In this document: piece by piece, positions 1 to 5,678 of the stretch
Position numbering within the stretch: position 1 is the first letter of the stretch
Layout of the letters: every line of letters starts with the position of its first letter
Assembly: GCA_002898675.1 (NCBI GenBank)
Contig: BEHW01000105.1
Coordinates: 1 to 6,816 of the forward strand
DNA: 6,816 nucleotides
Source of the DNA: a bacterium HR20
Lineage (GTDB): Bacteria; Bacteroidota; Ignavibacteria; Kapaibacteriales; NICIL-2
Direction: 5' to 3'
Made by a program: the position numbers and the translations under genes
The notes under the pieces: generated by a model
Seen by the model: only the letters and a program-made list of their open reading frames with translations
What the model was told of the DNA's origin: nothing
The model's database searches: none

Positions 1-255
1 CCGAAAGCACCAGACAATCCGTGGCAAGCAACCACGCTCGAATGGCAAGCACCGACGCCTCCCCCGCATGGAAACTGGGTCGGTCAGCTTCCGGAAGTGC
101 ACCGTTGGCCATACGACTACAGCGTACCAGGAGCATCGGCCGATTTTGTGCCACAGACAGTGCCGGTCGAAGTCGAGCCAAGTGGTGAGCACCACCGCAC
201 AGCAGTAGCAGTCAATGGACACACCAACGGACACAGCAATGGTCACCACGCTTGA
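1..255 (+). CDS. ctaD: Cytochrome c oxidase subunit I, C-terminal end (partial, 5' end outside the window)
   Basis: Frame 1 is open from the left edge to a TGA at 253-255 and gives 84 residues. The start reads NPWQATTLEWQAPTPPPHGN and is followed by RWPYDYSVPGA, the conserved post-helix tail of heme-copper oxidase subunit I. This subunit carries the heme a and heme a3/CuB centres and reduces oxygen in the cytoplasmic membrane; none of its catalytic helices lie in the window. The last part is a tail rich in His, Asn and Gly (NGHTNGHSNGHHA). The end overlaps the start of the first subunit III gene by 41 bases, or 17 if that gene starts at 239, so the two are probably translationally coupled. 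The family call is firm. The oxidase subtype (aa3 or caa3) cannot be decided from this fragment. Confidence 0.93.
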   Translation, partial: PKAPDNPWQATTLEWQAPTPPPHGNWVGQLPEVHRWPYDYSVPGASADFVPQTVPVEVEPSGEHHRTAVAVNGHTNGHSNGHHA

Positions 256-874
256 GAAACCGCGGCGCCGCCATCTCGTTCCACCGCCACCGGATCGTGG
301 TAACAGCTGGTGGGGGAGCGATGATGATCCCCAATCGCTGGCGGTGCCGAGCTGGCAGTTCGGCATGTGGCTTGGGTTGGGCACACTGACGGTGCTCTTT
401 GCCGCGCTCTCGAGTGCGTATATCGTGCGGGTAGGTGGTGAACCGTTATCGTTTGTTCTCCCTCCGACGCTGTGGATCAGTACCGCACTCCTTGTTGCCA
501 ATAGCGTTGCGCTCATCCAAGCGCGGCGACTCCTTGCACGGAAAGAGCAACGTTTTGTGCGTTGGCTTGCTGCGTCGTTTATCCTTGCGCTCGGGTTTTT
601 AGCGTCGCAGCTGATGACGTGGAGCATCCTTGCCAGCCAAGGTGTCTTCATGACAGCCAATCCGCACAGCAGCTTCTTCTACGTTTTGACGGCAGTGCAC
701 GGTCTCCACGTCGTCGGCGGGCTTGGTGCGTTGCTGCGTTGCGCAATTCACGTGCGCCGCCGCAGCCGATGGCCCCAGCTTGTCCGAGCTGTAGGCATGA
801 CGGTTACGTACTGGCATTTTGTGGATGCCGTCTGGCTGTGGATTGTGCTTCTCTTTTTGTGGACGTCACTCTAA
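215..874 (+). CDS. ctaE: Cytochrome c oxidase subunit III, first copy
   Basis: This 219-residue protein belongs to the heme-copper oxidase subunit III family, which stabilises subunit I and its proton uptake path in the cytoplasmic membrane. A proline-rich, charged N-terminal stretch (1-48) precedes five predicted helices at about 49-72, 82-105, 114-139, 153-178 and 195-219, so it is the short five-helix form. Family signatures are HGLHVVGG in helix IV and YWHFVDAVWLW in helix V. Helix I has Leu58 or Thr57 where mitochondrial subunit III has its lipid-site glutamate. The start at 215 has no clear ribosome site; an in-frame ATG at 239 would shorten the protein by eight residues and is equally possible. 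Both starts lie inside ctaD. It is followed after 28 bases by a second, divergent subunit III gene. Confidence 0.93.
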   Translation: MDTPTDTAMVTTLEKPRRRHLVPPPPDRGNSWWGSDDDPQSLAVPSWQFGMWLGLGTLTVLFAALSSAYIVRVGGEPLSFVLPPTLWISTALLVANSVALIQARRLLARKEQRFVRWLAASFILALGFLASQLMTWSILASQGVFMTANPHSSFFYVLTAVHGLHVVGGLGALLRCAIHVRRRSRWPQLVRAVGMTVTYWHFVDAVWLWIVLLFLWTSL

Positions 875-902
875 ATGTTCAACCGCGGTTGATTCCCAAT
901 CA

Positions 903-1556
903 ATGGCAACAGCAGTCGCAAATCTGGCGCAAGAGTTCCAGGAGTATACGCTCCGCTCGCCATTCCGAGCAAGCTGGCAGAAGGTGATGATGTGGGTGTT
1001 CATCGTTGTTGACGCACTCACCTTCGGCAGTTTGCTCGTCAGCTATGGATTTACCCGTGTGAGCATCGGGACGTGGGCCAATCCAGCGCATGTCTTCGCG
1101 CTGCACATTGGCGGCAAAGAGGTTCCGCTCTTGCTCATCGCAATCATGACGTTCATCCTCGTCAGTTCCAGCGGCACGATGGCGCTTGCCGTCGCAAATG
1201 CTTACGAGCGAAATAAAAAGCGCACCGTGCTCTTCTTGACGCTGACGATGCTCCTGGGCTTGACGTTCGTCGGCTGCCAAGTGTACGAGTGGTCCCATCT
1301 GATTGCGCACGGGACGCGTCCATGGTGGAATCCCTACGGTCCGCCGCAATTTGGCGCATTCTTTTTCACGCTGACCGGATTCAACGGCCTGCACGTGCTC
1401 AGTGGTGTGCTCTACCTTGCAATCGTCGCGCGAATGGTTGCCAGTGGCAAGCTCGATCGGCGTGGCTCGTATGAATTGGTCGAGATCGCTGGACTCTACT
1501 GGCACTTTGTGGATTTGATTTGGGTGTTCATTTTCACGATGTTCTACTTGTTCTGA
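903..1556 (+). CDS. Cytochrome c oxidase subunit III, second copy
   Basis: This 217-residue protein is a second subunit III-family member. Five helices are predicted at about 28-50, 73-98, 107-128, 148-177 and 195-217. Signatures are GFNGLHVLSG in helix IV and GLYWHFVDLIWVF in helix V, plus QVYEW at 126-130. Helix I has Asp37 (FIVVDALTFG) where mitochondrial subunit III has the carbodiimide-reactive glutamate. From memory of the family, this version with Asp is typical of the second of two tandem copies in Bacteroidota. The frame is open upstream to 819, but I chose ATG 903 because the extra 28 residues overlap the first copy, are unlike the family, and would precede a normal N-terminus. No strong ribosome site is visible. 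Ten bases separate its stop from ctaF. It probably sits in the same oxidase complex as the first copy. Confidence 0.92.
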   Translation: MATAVANLAQEFQEYTLRSPFRASWQKVMMWVFIVVDALTFGSLLVSYGFTRVSIGTWANPAHVFALHIGGKEVPLLLIAIMTFILVSSSGTMALAVANAYERNKKRTVLFLTLTMLLGLTFVGCQVYEWSHLIAHGTRPWWNPYGPPQFGAFFFTLTGFNGLHVLSGVLYLAIVARMVASGKLDRRGSYELVEIAGLYWHFVDLIWVFIFTMFYLF

Positions 1557-1557
1557 C

Positions 1558-1561
1558 GGAG
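1558..1561 (+). promoter_or_regulatory. Ribosome binding site of ctaF
   Basis: GGAG within ACGGAGA lies just after the stop codon of the second subunit III gene and five bases before the ATG at 1567. It is one of only two good Shine-Dalgarno matches on the plus strand here, and it fixes the ctaF start. Confidence 0.6.
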
Positions 1562-1566
1562 ATTCA

Positions 1567-1875
1567 ATGGCAGAAGGCACGCACGTTCCGATTCGCAAAT
1601 ACCTTGTCGTGTGGCTGTGGCTGTTCATTCTCAGCGCGCTGGCGTACTTTATTGACGTTGTCCACGTACCACAGCCGTGGAAGCCAATTCTGCTCGTAGT
1701 GGTCGCGCTCATGAAGGCAGGGATGATTATGGCTGTCTTCATGCACTTAGGCTATGAGCGCTTGAGCTTGATCTATGCCGTCGTCGCGCCACTGATCTTC
1801 CTGGTGGTGATGACGATTGCATTCCTCCCAGAAGGAAGTGCGATCTTGAGTAGTCATGCTATTGCAGCACCATGA
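1567..1875 (+). CDS. ctaF: Cytochrome c oxidase subunit IV (prokaryotic type)
   Basis: This is a 102-residue membrane protein with three predicted helices at about 12-31, 39-60 and 67-88. The stretch from 56 to 64, around AVFMHLGYE, is the recognisable core of the prokaryotic cytochrome c oxidase subunit IV family. These small subunits help stabilise the oxidase and have no redox centre. The length matches the family, and the start is supported by GGAG five bases upstream. It follows the second subunit III gene directly, giving the usual order I, III, III, IV. Its stop codon TGA overlaps an ATG (ATGA at 1872-1875) in the frame of the next gene, although that gene more likely starts further down. 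Confidence 0.92.
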   Translation: MAEGTHVPIRKYLVVWLWLFILSALAYFIDVVHVPQPWKPILLVVVALMKAGMIMAVFMHLGYERLSLIYAVVAPLIFLVVMTIAFLPEGSAILSSHAIAAP

Positions 1876-1933
1876 CACGGCATGTACTTCACGCAACAGC
1901 AGCTGCCGGTAAGTACTCGTCGCCTTCAGCGCG

Positions 1934-1941
1934 AAAGGGAG
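1934..1941 (+). promoter_or_regulatory. Ribosome binding site deciding the start of the CxxC protein gene
   Basis: AAAGGGAG is the strongest Shine-Dalgarno match in the window. It ends eight bases before the ATG at 1950 and only two bases before the ATG at 1944. The spacing favours 1950 over 1944, and both over the far-upstream ATG at 1872. Confidence 0.5.
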
Positions 1942-1949
1942 CAATGGAC

Positions 1950-2231
1950 ATGGTTGCGCACGCGCTGCGAACGGTTGCTGCAGTAACCGTTGCTGTGGGA
2001 GCTTCGGCATCCACACTCATGGCGCAGTGCGCAATGTGCAAATCCTCAGTGGAGACAACAGATAATTCGGCATTTGTCTTCGCCCTGCGCGACGGAATCT
2101 ACTTGATGCTCGTTACGCCGTATCTGATTGCTGCTGCAATCGCCGTCGGTGTGTACCTTCGGTGGCGCAAGCGTACTCGGCAGGGTCGCGCTGCTGCGAC
2201 AGTGAAGCTTCCTCATCCCAGGCTCAATTGA
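1950..2231 (+). CDS. Small membrane protein with CxxC motif, next to the oxidase genes
   Basis: This 93-residue protein of unknown function has an N-terminal export signal at about 1-25, ending near STLMA. A short exported segment with Cys27 and Cys30 (QCAMCKSSVE) follows. One further helix at about 49-70 (GIYLMLVTPYLIAAAIAVG) precedes a basic cytoplasmic tail. I recall similar small proteins, with a C-x-x-C-[KR] motif followed by an LxxPYL helix, near oxidase genes in Bacteroidota. I know of no proven role. The cysteine pair is not followed by His, so it is not a c-type heme site; copper binding or thiol redox chemistry during oxidase assembly is possible but is inference. The frame is open back to ATG 1872 (119 residues) and also has ATG 1944. 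I chose 1950 for its ribosome site and because it leaves a compact signal peptide. The stop overlaps the next start in TGATG. Confidence 0.75.
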   Translation: MVAHALRTVAAVTVAVGASASTLMAQCAMCKSSVETTDNSAFVFALRDGIYLMLVTPYLIAAAIAVGVYLRWRKRTRQGRAAATVKLPHPRLN

Positions 2232-2590
2232 TGCAGCACGCCAGGTGGCTTATTCTGCTCTTGGCGTATTGGGGAGCACTGCACATCAGCAGCGGATGCC
2301 GTTCGGCTCAGCCGATCCCCTCCGATGCGGTTCTGCTCACAGGGCGAATCAATCCGATGCTCGGGCCCCGCGGGACGGTGCTCTGTTGGGTGCTCGAGGT
2401 TGGCAGTGACTTACGCTCGCTCAAATACTACGCGCTCGTTGGGAGTGAAGAGATGATGGCGCAGCTACGGCGCGAGGATGCGACTGTAACTTTGCGGGCA
2501 GTGATACGATCAGACCTCCACACCGACTGCCCCGTTGGTTCGGTCGCTGAAGTGTATGAGATTTTGGAGCTTCGCACACCGTCAGATTAG
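2231..2590 (+). CDS. Probable lipoprotein of unknown function
   Basis: This 119-residue protein starts at the ATG that shares one base with the previous stop (TGATG at 2229-2233), a typical coupled start. Residues 1-22 form a hydrophobic signal and end in HISSGC. Cys23 is a plausible lipid attachment site, but the box is imperfect because Ser stands at -3 where Leu or another aliphatic residue is usual. The mature part (24-119) looks mainly beta-stranded (AVLLTGRINP, ATVTLRAVIRS, VAEVYEILEL), suggesting a small beta domain, possibly OB-like. It has two further cysteines, in LCW and TDCPVG, that could form a disulfide. I recognise no family. The frame is open upstream to 2162 but would overlap the previous gene. 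The end overlaps the next gene by 35 bases. Its place after the oxidase genes does not by itself prove a respiratory role. Confidence 0.7.
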   Translation: MQHARWLILLLAYWGALHISSGCRSAQPIPSDAVLLTGRINPMLGPRGTVLCWVLEVGSDLRSLKYYALVGSEEMMAQLRREDATVTLRAVIRSDLHTDCPVGSVAEVYEILELRTPSD

Positions 2591-4070
2591 CCGGCTACTG
2601 CCGTTGTCCCTTGCAATTGCGGTGCTCGGCTGTCCGCAAACGCTCGTCAAGCGTATCGAAGAGCTTCGTCCGCCAGCGGGGTACCGTCCACTGCTTACCG
2701 ACACGACACAATTTGTCAGTGCCGAGGAAGTGCTCCAGCAAGCAACAACGCTGCCGAACGTTTCCTTACCGCACGACACGCTCGCGATGAACGGAGAGCT
2801 TCCCCACGATAGCCTTCTGCCGATGCCATCAGGGTGTATCGTCCAACTCTCCCCCCGCCAACTCGATGATGGACGCTACCCCACCGAAATCACCTTCGAT
2901 GTCACCGTTGTGGACAATGCAGGGCGCTTTGTGACAGGATTGGCGCCACCGAATTACCGTGGCTCGGTGCCATGGCGGTCAGTGTGGTCGTGGCTGAGCG
3001 ATTCGTGCAAAGGCACTGCAATCCAGATCGATTCATTCACCGTCGAGGAGCGTCGCCAAGAGCGGGGCGAGCGCTTTGCAGTGGCATTTGTGCTCGACCA
3101 TTCACCCTCGATGGGTCAAGCACGGATTCTCCGATTGCGGCAGGCCGTTGCTGGTGTGCTGCGAGAATTCATCCCCGGCGATGCCGTGACGGTCATAAGC
3201 TTCGGTGGCCGCTCGCAGGTAGAAGTGCCGATCACTGCCGATAGTAGCGCGTACCGAGCATTCGACCCAATGGCGGGGACGATGATCGGCGGTACGGCGA
3301 TCTACGATGCTATGGCTGCAGCAATCGAGCAACTCCGCAAAACCCCTCCGGAGTACCGACGAATCGTTGTGCTCTTCACCGACGGTGAGGACAATTCCTC
3401 CAAGCTTTCGCTCCAAGCTGCAGTGCGACGTGCAGCGGATAGTTCAGTGACCGTTTACACGATCGCGTATGGCTGGTTTTCGGAAGAGCCACTCCGACTT
3501 TTGGCACAAGGTACACATGGCCAACTCTACCGCATCTACTCTGTGCGGGAGTTCCCGGCGATTTTCTCACGCATCTACCGTGCGCTGCGGAGCTACTATC
3601 GCATTCGCTATCGCCCACCGCAGTGTGACGGACTGCACACCGTCCGTGTCGGGCTGCGGCTCGGCTCCTGCAGCACGTTCACCGTTGCGCACTACGACCG
3701 TTCGGTGCTGACGATGCTCGATACCGTCGGGACGATTGTGTTTCTCCCGATCGAGTTTGACTTCGACCAAGCGACAATCCGTCCAGAATCGCTCCCCTTG
3801 CTCGAACGCATCGCCGATGCGATGAAGGCGCATCCGTCGCTTATCATCGAGGTCCGCGGGCATACCGACGATCGCGGCACGGATGCATACAACCTGCGGC
3901 TTTCCCAGCGACGCGCCGAAGCAGTCGTCGAGGCACTTGTTGCAATGGGTGTCGAGCGTTCACGGCTGCGAGCAGTAGGCTTTGGGAAATCGCGCCCCCT
4001 TGTGCCGAATACGAGCGAGGAAAACCGCGCACGGAATCGGCGGACGGAATTTGTCATCATCAAAAACTAA
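2556..4070 (+). CDS. Lipoprotein with von Willebrand A domain and C-terminal OmpA domain
   Basis: This is a 504-residue envelope protein. Residues 1-25 are a signal peptide ending in LAVLGC, so Cys26 is the likely lipid-modified residue. A proline-rich region and a beta-rich module (about 100-165, with VTVVDNAGRFVTGL) lead to a vWA domain at about 172-345. Its metal site (MIDAS) is complete: Asp181, Ser183 and Ser185 in DHSPSMG, Thr247 in GGTAIYDA and Asp276 in FTDGED. The OmpA-family domain at about 394-504 has FDFDQATIRPES, RGHTDDRG and NLRLSQRRAEAV, with the conserved Arg453 used by the family to hold peptidoglycan. A reasonable reading is an outer-membrane-anchored protein that grips the cell wall and uses the vWA domain to bind a partner, which is unidentified. 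I chose ATG 2556; TTG 2535 only adds seven residues before the signal peptide. The gene overlaps its upstream neighbour by 35 bases and ends 14 bases before folA. Confidence 0.9.
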   Translation: MRFWSFAHRQISRLLPLSLAIAVLGCPQTLVKRIEELRPPAGYRPLLTDTTQFVSAEEVLQQATTLPNVSLPHDTLAMNGELPHDSLLPMPSGCIVQLSPRQLDDGRYPTEITFDVTVVDNAGRFVTGLAPPNYRGSVPWRSVWSWLSDSCKGTAIQIDSFTVEERRQERGERFAVAFVLDHSPSMGQARILRLRQAVAGVLREFIPGDAVTVISFGGRSQVEVPITADSSAYRAFDPMAGTMIGGTAIYDAMAAAIEQLRKTPPEYRRIVVLFTDGEDNSSKLSLQAAVRRAADSSVTVYTIAYGWFSEEPLRLLAQGTHGQLYRIYSVREFPAIFSRIYRALRSYYRIRYRPPQCDGLHTVRVGLRLGSCSTFTVAHYDRSVLTMLDTVGTIVFLPIEFDFDQATIRPESLPLLERIADAMKAHPSLIIEVRGHTDDRGTDAYNLRLSQRRAEAVVEALVAMGVERSRLRAVGFGKSRPLVPNTSEENRARNRRTEFVIIKN

Positions 4071-4084
4071 CGAGCACACTCGCT

Positions 4085-4627
4085 GTGATTGTTTCGATCA
4101 TTGTTGCCTACGATAACCAACGCGGTATCGGGCGCGGGGGAAGTATTCCCTGGAGAGCTCCCGAAGACCTTGCGCTCTTCAAGCGCCTTACGTGGGGGCA
4201 TCACATTGTCATGGGCAGGCGGACATTTGAATCCATCGGGCGATGTCTGCCAGGGCGGGTCAATCTCGTGGTGACGCGGCAGGAACGCTCACTACCGGAT
4301 GGGTGTGTGCGTGCAGCGTCGCTCGAGGCAGCGCTCGAGTATGCCCAAGCTCGGAATGAGAGCGAGTGCTTCATCATTGGAGGCGGGATGCTCTATCGGC
4401 AGGCGCTCGCTCGTGCAGACCGCCTCTACATCAGCCAGATTGACGGCAGCTTTGATTGCGACGTTTTCTTCCCCCCACTGGAGACCGACGCGTGGGAAGA
4501 GCGTATGGCAACTCACGTAGCAGCTACAAAACCAGGGACAGTGAACTTTACCTTCCGCGTGCTTGATCGTCGGGGACGGCAGCTGCCGCTGCCAGACGTA
4601 CTCAGCGAATGGGGAGCCCAACGTTGA
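4085..4627 (+). CDS. folA: Dihydrofolate reductase
   Basis: This 180-residue protein reduces dihydrofolate to tetrahydrofolate with NADPH in the cytoplasm. Family motifs are in order: GIGRGGSIPW (14-23), the catalytic acid Asp28 in APEDLALFK, MGRRTFESIG with the NADPH-binding loop (43-52), VNLVVTRQ (59-66), the IIGGGMLYRQAL cofactor motif, and LYISQIDGSFDCDVFFPP. The start is GTG at 4085, chosen because it aligns exactly with the family N-terminus and no other in-frame start is near; the ribosome site is weak. The core of most family members ends near FRVLDRR (157-163), so residues 164-180 form an unusual tail. The last codons overlap the end of the opposing anti-sigma gene by 26 bases. No thymidylate synthase gene is in the window. 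Its place after the vWA-OmpA gene suggests cotranscription only. Confidence 0.95.
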   Translation: MIVSIIVAYDNQRGIGRGGSIPWRAPEDLALFKRLTWGHHIVMGRRTFESIGRCLPGRVNLVVTRQERSLPDGCVRAASLEAALEYAQARNESECFIIGGGMLYRQALARADRLYISQIDGSFDCDVFFPPLETDAWEERMATHVAATKPGTVNFTFRVLDRRGRQLPLPDVLSEWGAQR

Positions 4628-5678
4628 TGCCGAGCAGAACACTCAGTGTGGATGCAACTTGGCTGGAATACACCAGCGCACTTCCATCGAAACCGACGCT
4701 GATGTTGAATTCACGCGTGACGGGGAAGTGCAGCCCCGCAGAAATTGCTGCGACTGGCCCCAGCCTGCTGAGTCCCACGCTCGGTTGCACAAATGGCACA
4801 CCGCCGAGAATGCGGAGGTCAGGCTCTGTGAACGAATACGCGATCGCAACCGAAGAAAGCGTTGCCGTTGTGAGCGTGCTCTGCGGTTGCGCGATGTTGA
4901 GCGTGTAGGGTGCGCGACGAAACTCGATCCCCAGCTGATTGTTGTCATCGAAGCGGTAGAAAGCAACGATACTGAAGTTTTCCAGTGAGCTGGGCGCGGT
5001 GCCAGCAAGCATCGAGCTACGGTAGGAGAGCTGTGCAATCCAAGGAGCGGCTTCTGTACTGCGTGCCGTCAACATCGGACCGAAGACCATGCCCATGCGC
5101 GTGCTGGCAAAACGGAACGCAAGCGGTTCGGCGGCAGAGACTGGGTGCGGTTTCCGCTCGAAGGTGAATGGCGGAAGGTCATCAGCTTCGGCACTCTGTT
5201 CCATCGCTGCGGCAGCGTCGGTACGTGGTGCATGGACGAAGCCTTCAATGCTCTGCCGAGTAGGCATCGCGTCTGAGCGAGCAGGGAGCGATGGCCGAGT
5301 GAGCGCTACACGTGCTTCGATGGGCTTGGCTGGTTCGATGGTCCGTACTGGCTGATTGGATGGCTGCATCAGAAGGAGCGCAATCCCAATGGTAATGCCA
5401 CCGAGTGCGGCGCTGGTGCTCGCGTAGGGAAGCAGGCGGCGCACGAGCGACTTATTCGGTACGCTAATGCCCAGCGCAGCATATACTGCTTCTTTGACTT
5501 CTGCGGGTGCGGCGGCACGAGCGCGCTCGGTATCGAGTGCGCGTTGCATCTGGAGCGCTTGGTGGAATTGCCGCTGCAGCTCATCGCTTTCACTGAGAGC
5601 GGCGAAGAGCTCCTGCTGCTCGGCTGGAGTTGCTTCACCGTCGAGGTAGAGGAAGATGAGCTCGGTAAGCTTATCCAT
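4602..5678 (-). CDS. Membrane anti-sigma-like protein with beta-rich, barrel-like C-terminal region
   Basis: This is a 358-residue protein encoded directly after an ECF sigma factor gene with an 8-base overlap, the usual arrangement for a cognate anti-sigma factor. Residues 1-70 resemble the anti-sigma N-terminal domain (LIFLYLDGEATPAEQQEL, then helices), but the zinc ligands H-x3-C-x2-C of many such domains are absent. One membrane helix is predicted at about 83-104. A linker rich in Pro, Ala and Thr (105-185) follows. Residues 187-358 are periplasmic by topology and look like alternating beta strands with Tyr, Phe and Gly (YRSSMLAG, IVAFYRFDDNNQLGIEFRR, VAIAYSFTEPDLRILGG, FNISVGFDG, LSVLLGINVG), as in outer-membrane barrel proteins. 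The expected role is to hold the sigma factor at the membrane until a periplasmic signal releases it. The function of the C-terminal region is unknown. The ribosome site is weak (AGAAG). Its 3' end overlaps folA. Confidence 0.78.
   Translation of the reverse strand: MDKLTELIFLYLDGEATPAEQQELFAALSESDELQRQFHQALQMQRALDTERARAAAPAEVKEAVYAALGISVPNKSLVRRLLPYASTSAALGGITIGIALLLMQPSNQPVRTIEPAKPIEARVALTRPSLPARSDAMPTRQSIEGFVHAPRTDAAAAMEQSAEADDLPPFTFERKPHPVSAAEPLAFRFASTRMGMVFGPMLTARSTEAAPWIAQLSYRSSMLAGTAPSSLENFSIVAFYRFDDNNQLGIEFRRAPYTLNIAQPQSTLTTATLSSVAIAYSFTEPDLRILGGVPFVQPSVGLSRLGPVAAISAGLHFPVTREFNISVGFDGSALVYSSQVASTLSVLLGINVGLPIR

Noticed and set aside
819..902. Upstream extension of the second subunit III gene to an ATG at 819.
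   Set aside because: It would overlap the first subunit III gene by 56 bases and adds 28 residues unlike the family; ATG 903 fits the normal N-terminus.
900..1742. A 280-codon open frame on the minus strand opposite the second subunit III gene and ctaF.
   Set aside because: It lies wholly opposite two well-conserved genes, is rich in His, Arg, Glu and Cys in a patternless way, and shows no domain, signal or ribosome site.
1884..1916. Inverted repeat GTACTT (1884-1889) and AAGTAC (1911-1916) in the gap before the CxxC gene.
   Set aside because: The stem has only six base pairs with a 21-base loop and no T-tract, which is well within chance.
2535..2555. TTG start for the vWA-OmpA protein at 2535.
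   Set aside because: It only adds seven residues ahead of a signal peptide that is complete from ATG 2556, and no ribosome site supports it.
4322..4340. Two CTCGAG sites that could pair as a short hairpin in folA.
   Set aside because: They are inside a conserved coding region and are explained by repeated Leu-Glu codons.
4577..4595. Palindrome CGGCAGCTGCCG and possible GGCAG/CTGCC hairpin near the folA end, considered as a terminator.
   Set aside because: The stem is five base pairs, lies inside folA and is not followed by a T-tract on either strand.
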